DNA of 64,000 nt from contig CAVYIF010000020.1 in NCBI GenBank assembly GCA_963768585.1, forward strand, positions 1-64,000, read 5' to 3'. Source of the stretch: CAVUNY01 sp963768585. Its GTDB lineage: Bacteria; Chloroflexota; Anaerolineae; Anaerolineales; Anaerolineaceae. The notes below the pieces were generated by a model. It did no database searches and was not told where the DNA came from. It saw nothing but the letters and a program-made list of their open reading frames with translations. This document shows positions 17,561-25,317 of the stretch, piece by piece. The translations under genes were made by a program, and so were the position numbers. Numbering within the stretch: position 1 is the first letter of the stretch; each line of letters begins with the position of its first letter.

Positions 17561-17929
17561 TTAATAAAAACCGATTTCAGGATTCACCAGGCGGGCATAG
17601 GCATCGATGCCTCCGGCCAGGCTGGCGACATTCTGCCAACCCAGGTCCTGCAGCCAGAAGGTTACCTGGGCGCTGCGCTGGCCGACATGGCAAAATACGA
17701 CCAGGGTTACCGCCTTATCCGCCACCTCAGGAGGCAGGGCCTCGGTCTGTTTACGCGCCAGTTCGCTCATCGGAGCATAGACCACCCTGGGATCAGCGAT
17801 CTTAGAGCGTACAACTTCATACGCTTCGCGCACATCCAGCAGCACCAAACTATTATCTACCCTCATCCGGGCATCCAGTTCGAGCGGGGTAATCTCTCGA
17901 ATGGCAAATACCGGTAAAGAATCTTCCAT
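17561..17929 (-). CDS. Single-domain rhodanese-like protein
   Basis: 122 residues, one rhodanese domain: VLLDVREAYEVVRSKI and the active-site loop FCHVGQRSAQV with the catalytic cysteine, then LAGGIDAYA. Single-domain rhodaneses move sulfane sulfur to thiol acceptors; the physiological acceptor is not evident. Same orientation as the histidine phosphatase upstream (32-base gap) and the zinc-ribbon gene downstream. Confidence 0.88.
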   Translation of the reverse strand: MEDSLPVFAIREITPLELDARMRVDNSLVLLDVREAYEVVRSKIADPRVVYAPMSELARKQTEALPPEVADKAVTLVVFCHVGQRSAQVTFWLQDLGWQNVASLAGGIDAYARLVNPEIGFY

Positions 17930-17961
17930 AGAACCATTAACCTGCCCATTTGCCGGACAGA

Positions 17962-18618
17962 CTACTCCTTTTTCTTTGAGGTTTTGCTCTTTTCTTCCTT
18001 CTTTTCAGGCATTTTAATTTCAAATCCGGCCACCTGGTTGATATGAGGCACAAAAGCCTGGTCCTTGACACGTACGATGACCGTAATCGAGCTGGGATTA
18101 ACTGTCAGGCGTTGGAAGGCGTTGATCGGCATCTGCAGGTAATGGGTGACAGAAAGCCGCACCACATCGGCATGCGTGAAGCAGGCCACAATTTCCTCGT
18201 CGGCATGCAGCGCGACAATCGCTTCCAGGTCGTCGATTATCCGCTGCTGGGCCTCGATAAAGCTTTCTCCGTCCGGAAAACGCCCTTCTGCCGGATTTTT
18301 AAGCACTTCTTTCCAAAGTTTTGCGCGCTGCAGTTGTTTAAACGTACGGCCCTGAAACCGGCCGAAATCCATTTCGATCAGCCCCGGACGCAGCTGCATT
18401 ACCAGGCCCAGTGCTTCCGCCGTGGGCTGAGCGGTTTCGATGGCCCGCTCCATAGGGCTGGAGTAGATGGCTTTAATGGGCGCCTTGCTCAACATCTGGG
18501 CAACCGCAGCGGCTTGTTTCCGGCCGTTTTCATTGAGATGCACGCCGGGGGTGCGTCCGGCCAGCTTGCGGCCCACCATGTCGTTCTCACCGTGTCGGAT
18601 TAGCAGTAAAGTCGTCAT
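17962..18618 (-). CDS. Histidine phosphatase family protein (phosphoglycerate mutase-like)
   Basis: 218 residues with the RHG motif LIRHGEND at the N-terminus, the second phosphate-binding Arg/Glu elements (SSPMERAIETAQPTAEAL; EMDFGRFQGRTF) and the second catalytic His in VACFTHADVVRLSVTHYL. It resembles the MSMEG_4193 subgroup of unknown substrate. The last 16 residues (MPEKKEEKSKTSKKKE) are an unusual lysine/glutamate tail. AGGAG precedes the ATG by four bases, and the start lies 32 bases inside the 3' end of rarA, so the two genes are coupled. Confidence 0.87.
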   Translation of the reverse strand: MTTLLLIRHGENDMVGRKLAGRTPGVHLNENGRKQAAAVAQMLSKAPIKAIYSSPMERAIETAQPTAEALGLVMQLRPGLIEMDFGRFQGRTFKQLQRAKLWKEVLKNPAEGRFPDGESFIEAQQRIIDDLEAIVALHADEEIVACFTHADVVRLSVTHYLQMPINAFQRLTVNPSSITVIVRVKDQAFVPHINQVAGFEIKMPEKKEEKSKTSKKKE

Positions 18619-19969
18619 CGTTCTCCTTCGAGGTGGAATTAAATTTGTCGCTCTGAGCTTTGCGCCAGGCCGTCAAACGTTCTGCAATGCGCTTTTCGTA
18701 CCCTTCGCCGGAGGGTTCATAAAAGTGCGTCCCCACGACTTCATCCGGCAGATATTGTTGGGGGGTAAAATGGCCGGGGAAGCTGTGTGGATATTGGTAG
18801 CCCTTGCCGTGGCCCAGACCTTTCGCATCGCGGTTATCATCCATCAGATGGATGGGCACAGCACCCAATCCATGCTCTTTGATGAAACCCTGGGCTTTAA
18901 AAATTGCCCCGGCCGAGTTGGACTTGGGTGCCGTCGCCAGGTACAGGGTCGCTTCCGTGATCGGATAAATACCTTCCGGCATGCCGATATATTCAAAGGC
19001 GTTGGCCGCCGCGGCTGCCACCACCATCCCCTGGGGATCAGCCAGGCCGATATCTTCGCTGGCAAGTACGATCAGCCGGCGCAAAATAAAGCGCGGATTT
19101 TCTCCCGCCACCAGCATTTTTCCCAGCCAGTACAGGGCTGCATCAGGGTCGGAACCGCGCACCGATTTGATAAAGGCCGAAATGGTATCGTAATGAGCGT
19201 CGCCGTTCTTGTCATATACCACTGCGCGCTGCTGGATCGATTCTTCCGCCACGGCCAGTGTGATGTGGATCGTCCCATCTTCCAGGGGAAGCGTGGAACC
19301 GACCGCCAGTTCGATTGCATTGAGCAGGTTGCGCGCATCTCCGTTGGAAACGCCGATCAGATGCTCGCGGGCTTCGGGGTCAACCACGATCTTCTTCGTG
19401 CCGAAACCGCGCTCTGTGTCGGTCAGCGCACGGTCCAGAATGGTCTGCATGTTTTCAAATGTCAGTGGGTGCAGTTCGAACACCCGCGACCGGGAGACCA
19501 GGGCCGAGATCACATCGAAATATGGATTTTCGGTCGTGGCCCCGATCAAAACGATCTGGCCGGTTTCGACATGCGGCAGCAAAGCATCTTGCTGGGCTTT
19601 ATTCCAGCGGTGGACCTCGTCCACAAACAGGATGGTGCGCTTCTTAAACATCTTGCGGCGTTGCTGAGCCTCGGCAATCACCCTGCGCAGCTCGGGCACG
19701 CCGACCAGAACCGCGGATATACTTTCAAAATGGGCCTGCGTGTGGTTGGCGATCACCTGGGCCAGGGTGGTCTTGCCGGTGCCGGGCGGGCCAAAGAAGA
19801 TCAAAGAAGAAAACAGGCGGTCCGCTTCAATCGCCCTGCGCAGCAGTTTGCCTGGGCCAATGATATCTTCCTGCCCCACGTATTCATCCAGGTTGCGCGG
19901 GCGCATACGCGCCGCTAAAGGCGCTTCTTGCTGAATCATCTCCTGCGCGGCGTGGTCAAAAAGGTCCAT
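18587..19969 (-). CDS. rarA: Replication-associated recombination protein A (RarA/MgsA)
   Basis: AAA+ ATPase of 460 residues related to clamp-loader subunits and eukaryotic WRNIP1; it acts at stalled replication forks. Walker A FFGPPGTGKTTLA (residues 59-71), Walker B ILFVDEVHRWNKAQQDALL, sensor 1 LIGATTENPYF and the Arg finger region VSRSRVFEL are intact. The C-terminal tetramerisation region has SDPDAALYWLGKML, a RarA hallmark, and GVGTHFY-like VVGTHFYEPSGEGYE. It starts 8 bases after the Hsp70-like gene. Confidence 0.95.
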   Translation of the reverse strand: MDLFDHAAQEMIQQEAPLAARMRPRNLDEYVGQEDIIGPGKLLRRAIEADRLFSSLIFFGPPGTGKTTLAQVIANHTQAHFESISAVLVGVPELRRVIAEAQQRRKMFKKRTILFVDEVHRWNKAQQDALLPHVETGQIVLIGATTENPYFDVISALVSRSRVFELHPLTFENMQTILDRALTDTERGFGTKKIVVDPEAREHLIGVSNGDARNLLNAIELAVGSTLPLEDGTIHITLAVAEESIQQRAVVYDKNGDAHYDTISAFIKSVRGSDPDAALYWLGKMLVAGENPRFILRRLIVLASEDIGLADPQGMVVAAAAANAFEYIGMPEGIYPITEATLYLATAPKSNSAGAIFKAQGFIKEHGLGAVPIHLMDDNRDAKGLGHGKGYQYPHSFPGHFTPQQYLPDEVVGTHFYEPSGEGYEKRIAERLTAWRKAQSDKFNSTSKENDDDFTANPTR

Positions 19970-19977
19970 GGTTGGAA

Positions 19978-21327
19978 TTATACCCCGCTTCTCCCCCGGG
20001 CTCGAATTGCCAGTCCAGAGGTCACGCTGCTGAAGGTATTCAATTCAACTACCTTTTCTCGCCCGAAAATATCCTGCAGCATGCGGATAAAGACCGGGAT
20101 GTTGGCGGAACCACCCGTCTTGACCACGGCATCGATCTGACCCGGCTCCATGCCGGCCGAAGCAACCGTGTCCAGCAGCAGCCGTTCGATCGTATCGCGG
20201 TAGCCCTCAATATCCAGTTCAAACTGGCGGCGGGTATACAGTTCCCACAGGTCCATATCCTGCCCCTGGAGGGAGATAATTGAGGCCCCCTGGCTGGAAA
20301 GGGTGATTTTTGCAGATTCGACCTGGTTGTAAAACGAAAATGCCAGGTCATTAAAGATCAGCGATTGGAGCGTCTTCAGACGCACCGGGACAACCTGTTT
20401 TTGAATGGCACGCTGCAGAGAATTCCAGATCTGAGGCGTGCTCAGTTCGGGCAGGGTCATCCAATCTGGCACCGCCTGGATCAGTTCCTTGATTTCGAAA
20501 ATACCCATGGCGCCTTCGGAGCCGAAATGCGGCAGCATGCGTTTCTCGATGATCGTGCGGTCAAAATCGCTGCCGGCGATATCGATACCCGCACTGGCAT
20601 ACACGCTTCGCCGCTGCGGGTCACCCAGGCGCAGGATGGCGATATCCAGGGTGCCGCCGCCGAAATCGAAAACGAGAACATTTTGGGGGTGGTCGAGGGT
20701 CTGCTCATAAAATAACGCGGCTGCCACCGGTTCAAGTTCAAAATCAACCTTTTTAAAGCCGGCATCCAGGGCCGCCTGGCGCAGGGTGTCTTCGGCCTGT
20801 TTGTCCAACTCAGGCGTCTCCGAAAATTTGACCGGTCTTCCCAGGGTTACCCCGCCAATTTCATCGCCCAATTCATTTTCTGCGCGCGTCTTGAGCGCGC
20901 TCAAATATACCCGCACCAGATCACCCGCCGTGTAATAGCGGTCAAAAATCTGGGTGCCAGAATACAGAGTCGTCCCATGCGTCCGGCGCAAAGCGGTTTT
21001 CAGGTACTGCAGCAGGCGTCCGGGAAGCAGTTCGTCGACCATCGTGTAAACATCGGTGACGTAGAACATATCGCCGCCGGTGAAATCAATCTCGCCGGTC
21101 CATTTTTTCACGAAGCGCCGCAAGCGGTTGACGTTGTGTTTATAGTAGAGTTCGACCGCTTCCTGTCCAATATATGCCTGGTTGTCGCGGGTGATGTACA
21201 AAATGGTCTTGACCACTTGCGGCAGAATATTCTGGCGGTCGAGCGGCAGCACGTGTACCTTGTGCCCGTCGCTGACCGCGACCCCCGAATTAGATGTGCC
21301 AAAATCAAGCCCGATATTGACGGCCAT
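19978..21327 (-). CDS. Hsp70-family protein, YegD type
   Basis: 449 residues covering an actin/Hsp70 ATPase domain without the C-terminal peptide-binding domain of DnaK, as in E. coli YegD. Phosphate 1 GLDFGTSNSGVAV, phosphate 2 VLVFDFGGGTLDIAIL and the adenosine motif VVKTGGSANIPVFIRML are present, so ATP binding is likely. An insertion at residues 45-115 (YYKHNVNRLRRFVKKW; DMFYVTDVYTMVDEL) matches the YegD group. Clients are unknown. It is encoded 3 bases after the GyrA-CTD-like protein and 8 bases before rarA, which suggests a shared role, possibly linked to DNA. Confidence 0.9.
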   Translation of the reverse strand: MAVNIGLDFGTSNSGVAVSDGHKVHVLPLDRQNILPQVVKTILYITRDNQAYIGQEAVELYYKHNVNRLRRFVKKWTGEIDFTGGDMFYVTDVYTMVDELLPGRLLQYLKTALRRTHGTTLYSGTQIFDRYYTAGDLVRVYLSALKTRAENELGDEIGGVTLGRPVKFSETPELDKQAEDTLRQAALDAGFKKVDFELEPVAAALFYEQTLDHPQNVLVFDFGGGTLDIAILRLGDPQRRSVYASAGIDIAGSDFDRTIIEKRMLPHFGSEGAMGIFEIKELIQAVPDWMTLPELSTPQIWNSLQRAIQKQVVPVRLKTLQSLIFNDLAFSFYNQVESAKITLSSQGASIISLQGQDMDLWELYTRRQFELDIEGYRDTIERLLLDTVASAGMEPGQIDAVVKTGGSANIPVFIRMLQDIFGREKVVELNTFSSVTSGLAIRARGRSGV

Positions 21328-21330
21328 AGC

Positions 21331-22524
21331 CTATTCCTTGACGGCTCTTTTTCCGGGCTGCGTGACCAGGCTAAAATCGACCAGTTCGCCGCTTGCCGAA
21401 ATTGCTCCTTCATCGATCAAACTGCGCACCGCATGCGCTGTCAAACGGCCATCGCCATGCAGCGCCACGCCCCAATCTTCTTCGCTGATTGCGGCTGCCC
21501 CCACCACGCGCACGCCCCGATCGCGCCTTTGGGCAGAATACAGGGGTTGGCCCCTGGCTTTCAACGAATGGCTGATTTCCAGCCGGTCTGCCGCCCAGTG
21601 GACGATTTTGCCGACCTGCGTCATGACCAGGATGGGCTGCTCCGGGCGGCGCACGAATACTGCCGCCAGCGCGTCCAATGCGCCCATACGGAAAGCCTCC
21701 TCGCCGCTGAAGGGTAAATCGCGTACGTCCAACCCCAGCAGGAAACCGTCCCGGCTGACCAGTACCATCTGGTCGTCCTTGCCAGCCAGCGCCAGGGTGT
21801 GCGTTCGGTCGCCGGGAATAGTCGCGCCGGTGCCGATATAGTGTTTGTCCAAAACAGAAGGGGCCAGCGAAGTCATCAGCTTTTTGACAAACCCACGCCG
21901 GCTGGCTTGAAGAATAAAATCGGCCAGGGCCATACTCGATATTGGCGCCAGACAGGCCAGTGTTTCACCACCGCGCGGTTCCTGGGGCTGTGCGGCTTGC
22001 TCCCAATCCAGCGATTTGGGCTGTGAGATGCTCTCTACCGCCATTGTCGCAATCCGCCCGGAGGAAAAGACAAACATCAGCTCCTCATAGCTGGGCACCA
22101 CCAGCATACGGGGCGCATCCTCAATGGTCGACGGCGGCGGCACCGTCAGGCGGGCTAATTCTTTTCCAGGGCTAAATCCGGCGCCATCAACCTCTACCCG
22201 CAAGATTCGCCCGAGAGCATCATACAGCAGTACGCTCAGCTTGTCCTGGCTGGCTTCCTGCGCCGCAGGCAGAAATTCAACCGGCACCTCCCCACCAAAT
22301 TGGCGTCGAAGCATATCCAGCTGGTATTCCAGATGGGTGATGCGCTGTTCGTATTCCTCTACCTTTTTTTCAGTTCGTAGGGCCAGGTTGTCAGCGCGCA
22401 GTTCCTCGTTGCGCGCCGTCAGGTCGCGCAGCCGGTTGGCAACATATTGGAGGATAACCGCCATCGAGGATGGGCGCTCTTCGGCTTCTTTGAGCCACTC
22501 TTCAATTTTTTCTGGCGTAATCAT
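21331..22524 (-). CDS. Coiled-coil protein with GyrA C-terminal-like beta-pinwheel
   Basis: 397 residues. Residues 15-85 are a charged coiled coil (RLRDLTARNEELRADNLAL; EEYEQRITHLEYQLDMLRRQF). The rest resembles repeats of the GyrA/ParC C-terminal DNA-wrapping pinwheel: YDALGRILRVEVDG, SSGRIATMAVESI, SRRGFVKKLMTS, VSRDGFLLGLDVRDLP, MTQVGKIVHWAADRLEIS and GDGRLTAHAVRSL. No topoisomerase winged helix, tower or catalytic Tyr is present. A role in binding or bending DNA is inferred from the fold only. First gene of the set with the YegD-like Hsp70 and RarA, spaced by 3 and 8 bases. Confidence 0.75.
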   Translation of the reverse strand: MITPEKIEEWLKEAEERPSSMAVILQYVANRLRDLTARNEELRADNLALRTEKKVEEYEQRITHLEYQLDMLRRQFGGEVPVEFLPAAQEASQDKLSVLLYDALGRILRVEVDGAGFSPGKELARLTVPPPSTIEDAPRMLVVPSYEELMFVFSSGRIATMAVESISQPKSLDWEQAAQPQEPRGGETLACLAPISSMALADFILQASRRGFVKKLMTSLAPSVLDKHYIGTGATIPGDRTHTLALAGKDDQMVLVSRDGFLLGLDVRDLPFSGEEAFRMGALDALAAVFVRRPEQPILVMTQVGKIVHWAADRLEISHSLKARGQPLYSAQRRDRGVRVVGAAAISEEDWGVALHGDGRLTAHAVRSLIDEGAISASGELVDFSLVTQPGKRAVKE

Positions 22525-22673
22525 CCGTTTTTTCCTTCTCTCAGTTTCTGGATAGACGCACAGGTTTTAAATTGTTTACAAATGGACTGATATTTATAAC
22601 ACATTCGCGACGAGTTGTCATATTCACCCCACCCCAACGGCGCCAAAGAGCACTGCTCCCGGAATTACGCCAA

Positions 22674-22703
22674 TTGTTGACCGTCATGTTATACTTTTAT
22701 AGT
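22674..22703 (+). promoter_or_regulatory. Candidate promoter for the 22745 operon
   Basis: TTGTTG (22674-22679), 18-base spacer, TATAGT (22698-22703); an alternative -35, TTGACC, overlaps at 22677. It is about 42 bases upstream of the methyltransferase-like gene. Both hexamers deviate from consensus, so this is weak. Confidence 0.35.
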
Positions 22704-22744
22704 ACTTTCCATTCCATGAGAAGCAGCTGGAAAGGGATATCAGG

Positions 22745-23428
22745 ATGGATGGGATCAAACTAATTTTGTTTGCAGCCGGCTCTCTGGGATTGGGATATAT
22801 TTCTCGGTCCGTGCTGTTCGATACAAACGCCCACGGTTTTTTTCGGTTCTTTGCCTGGGAGCTGATCCTGGCTGTAATTTTAATCAACCTTGACCAGTGG
22901 TTTGTAGACCCTTTATCCTGGCACCAGCTGTCGTCCTGGGTTTGTCTGATCATTGGTATTTTTATGGTCATTCAAGGACTGCTGGGGCTGCGCCAGTTGG
23001 GCAAGCCCAGCCAGCATCGGGAAGACGACACCCTGTTGGCGCTGGAGAAAACCACCCAATTGGTAACTGGCGGCATCTACCGCTGGATCCGCCACCCTAT
23101 GTACAGTTCCCTGCTGTTCCTGGTTTGGGGCGCCTGCCTCAAGCAGCTTACCTGGCAAAGTCTGGCGCTTACTGCCGCAGCAACCGCTTTTCTGACCGCG
23201 ACTGCCTGCGTGGAAGAACGCGAAAACGTGGCTTTCTTTGGCAACGCGTATACTGCATACCAGAAACATACAGGATGTTCATTCCATTCATCCTATAAAT
23301 CATCGGGAGGTAAACGTTCATGTCACCCACCCCAAGCCGCATTATCATCCCCCAACCGCCGAAACGGCGTTTGCGCGTCTTTGCCCTGGATCCGATCCTC
23401 AGTCAGCGCATCGAAACCCATGCCGTGA
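22745..23428 (+). CDS. Isoprenylcysteine carboxyl methyltransferase-like membrane protein (3' end frameshifted)
   Basis: Polytopic membrane methyltransferase of the ICMT/phospholipid methyltransferase (PEMT) family: several hydrophobic helices, then the family signature GGIYRWIRHPMYSSLLFLVWG and a second motif at EERENVAFFGNAYTAYQK. Family members end within about 10-15 residues of this point with a hydrophobic, proline-containing tail. Here the read frame leaves that pattern at about 23270 and runs 131 bases further into the next gene. The neighbouring frame reads R-M-F-I-P-F-I-L and stops at 23298, just before the ribosome site of the protease gene. One base is therefore probably missing near 23270. 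The acceptor is unknown; the bacterial homologues need not act on prenylated proteins. Confidence 0.78.
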   Translation: MDGIKLILFAAGSLGLGYISRSVLFDTNAHGFFRFFAWELILAVILINLDQWFVDPLSWHQLSSWVCLIIGIFMVIQGLLGLRQLGKPSQHREDDTLLALEKTTQLVTGGIYRWIRHPMYSSLLFLVWGACLKQLTWQSLALTAAATAFLTATACVEERENVAFFGNAYTAYQKHTGCSFHSSYKSSGGKRSCHPPQAALSSPNRRNGVCASLPWIRSSVSASKPMP

Positions 23429-25317
23429 ATATCGTCACCATCAAACTGCCCTGGGAAAAAAACCTGAAGCCTGGCCCCGTGGATGATTATCTGGAAGTCG
23501 TTGATGTGGATCCCGCCAGCCAGGCATTTTATCCACCGGTTGACCTCAATGAACACTTCCTGCTGGCCCAGGACGGCCTGCCCCCTTCTGAGGGCAACCC
23601 CCAGTTCCACCAGCAAATGACCTATGCCGTGGCGCGCACCACCATCTCGCACTTCGAGCTGGCATTGGGCCGGCGCGCGTTGTGGTCCCCGCGCCTGGTG
23701 GAGACCGAAAACGGGCTGGAGAATCAGTTTGTCGAACGTATGAGAATCTACCCGCATGCTTTGCGTGAAGCCAATGCCTACTACACCCCGGCCAAAAAAG
23801 CCCTTCTGTTTGGCTATTTTCCAGCCTCCGCCAGCGACCCTGGCGAAAACCTGCCCGGCGGGATGGTATTCACCTGCCTGTCGCACGATATCATCGCACA
23901 CGAGACCACGCATGCCCTGCTGGACGGACTGCACAGCCGTTTCATCGAACCGACCAATATCGATGCCTGGGCCCTGCATGAAGGTTTTGCCGATCTTGTG
24001 GCCCTCTTCCAGCATTTCACCTATCCGGAGGTGCTGCGCAGCCAGATTGCGCGCACGCGCGGCAGCCTGGAGACACAAAATTTACTGGGTGAGCTCGCTT
24101 TCCAGTTCGGCCAGGCCATCGGCCGCTACGGCGCACTGCGCAGTGCAATCGGCCATACCGATCCAAAAACCCATGAATGGGTTCCCGAAACGCCGGATCC
24201 GGATAAAATGCGCACCACCAGCGAACCCCACGCCCGCGGCGCGATTCTGGTGGCAGCCGTCTTTGATGCCTTTCTGATGATTTATAAACGTCGCATCGTC
24301 GACCTGCTGCGCATCGCCACCGGCGGCAGCGGCGTGCTTCCTGCCGGGGAACTGCATCCCGATTTGGTTGGGCGCCTGGCCGGTGAAGCCTCCAAGACAG
24401 CCGGCCATTTCCTGCACATGTGCATTCGCGCCCTGGATTACTGCCCACCGGTGGATGTCGACTTTGGCGATTATTTGCGCGCCCTGATCACCGCCGACGC
24501 CGACCTGATCAGCGACGACCGCTACGGTTACCGGCTGGCGGTGATCGAATCCTTCCGCCGGCGCGGGATTTATCCGCGCGATGTGCGCAGCCTGAGCACA
24601 GAAAGCCTGTTATGGCATTCTCCGGGTGAAGACGAGCAAAAAGCCTTCCTGAAGGTGTTTGGAAGTCCGGCTCGAATTCGAAAACTGGTCCCCGATTGGG
24701 GGCTGACCACGGACCGCCGGAAAATCCACGAGCAGGCAGTACGCAGCCAGCGCATCCTGCACAAATGGTTCACCGCCCCCGAAGCAGCACAAGCAGCCAA
24801 AAGTGCCCAAATTATCCTGGATAATACTGACCCCAAATTCCCCAAATCTTTTTACTGCGACAAAAATGGGGTTCCCAGGCTGGAGGTGCACTCCGTCCGT
24901 CCGGCTCGCCGCATCAGCCCCGAAGACCAGACTCTTACCGATCTGGTGGTGGAAATGACCCAGCGCCGGCGCGGTTATCTTGACCCGCATATCCAGGAGC
25001 AGGTTGACCGTGGAGATATTGACCCGCCCAAACCGGATTTCATCTTCCGCGGCGGATGCACCTTGCTGGTCGATCCTGAAACCGCGAAAGTCCGTTATTG
25101 TGTCTACAAACGCATCACGAGCCAGAGCCGCATCGAACGCATGCGCCACCATCTCAGCGGCGACACCAATCCCTCGCTGCGCGCTACGTACCTGGGCGAC
25201 CCGCGCGGAATGTATTTCCAGCGTTTGATCAGCGGTATGCACGACCAAAACGAAGCAGCCCAGGTCGAACCGTTTGCACTGCTCCACCGCTCATTTGAAA
25301 ACGAGGAGGTGCTGTGA
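23320..25317 (+). CDS. M4-like zinc metalloprotease (gluzincin), partner of the MBL protein
   Basis: 665 residues, no signal peptide or transmembrane segment, so probably cytosolic. Resembles the thermolysin (M4) core. A pre-catalytic segment carries REANAYYTPAKKALLFGYF. The zinc motif is HETTH (His194, Glu195, His198). The third ligand is probably Glu221 in LHEGFADLVALF, 23 residues on. Ser-Glu-Pro-His304-Ala-Arg-Gly corresponds in position to the transition-state His of thermolysin. The C-terminal third (PDFIFRGGCTLLVDPETAKV; TYLGDPRGMYFQRL) has no recognised domain. Start ATG 23320 follows GGGAGG. Its stop overlaps the start of the MBL gene, so the two products are made together. Substrate unknown; regulated proteolysis is inferred. 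Confidence 0.82.
   Translation: MSPTPSRIIIPQPPKRRLRVFALDPILSQRIETHAVNIVTIKLPWEKNLKPGPVDDYLEVVDVDPASQAFYPPVDLNEHFLLAQDGLPPSEGNPQFHQQMTYAVARTTISHFELALGRRALWSPRLVETENGLENQFVERMRIYPHALREANAYYTPAKKALLFGYFPASASDPGENLPGGMVFTCLSHDIIAHETTHALLDGLHSRFIEPTNIDAWALHEGFADLVALFQHFTYPEVLRSQIARTRGSLETQNLLGELAFQFGQAIGRYGALRSAIGHTDPKTHEWVPETPDPDKMRTTSEPHARGAILVAAVFDAFLMIYKRRIVDLLRIATGGSGVLPAGELHPDLVGRLAGEASKTAGHFLHMCIRALDYCPPVDVDFGDYLRALITADADLISDDRYGYRLAVIESFRRRGIYPRDVRSLSTESLLWHSPGEDEQKAFLKVFGSPARIRKLVPDWGLTTDRRKIHEQAVRSQRILHKWFTAPEAAQAAKSAQIILDNTDPKFPKSFYCDKNGVPRLEVHSVRPARRISPEDQTLTDLVVEMTQRRRGYLDPHIQEQVDRGDIDPPKPDFIFRGGCTLLVDPETAKVRYCVYKRITSQSRIERMRHHLSGDTNPSLRATYLGDPRGMYFQRLISGMHDQNEAAQVEPFALLHRSFENEEVL

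Noticed and set aside
18467..19918. Plus-strand open frame of 483 codons opposite rarA
   Set aside because: RarA is unmistakable on the other strand and the antisense product is compositionally odd.
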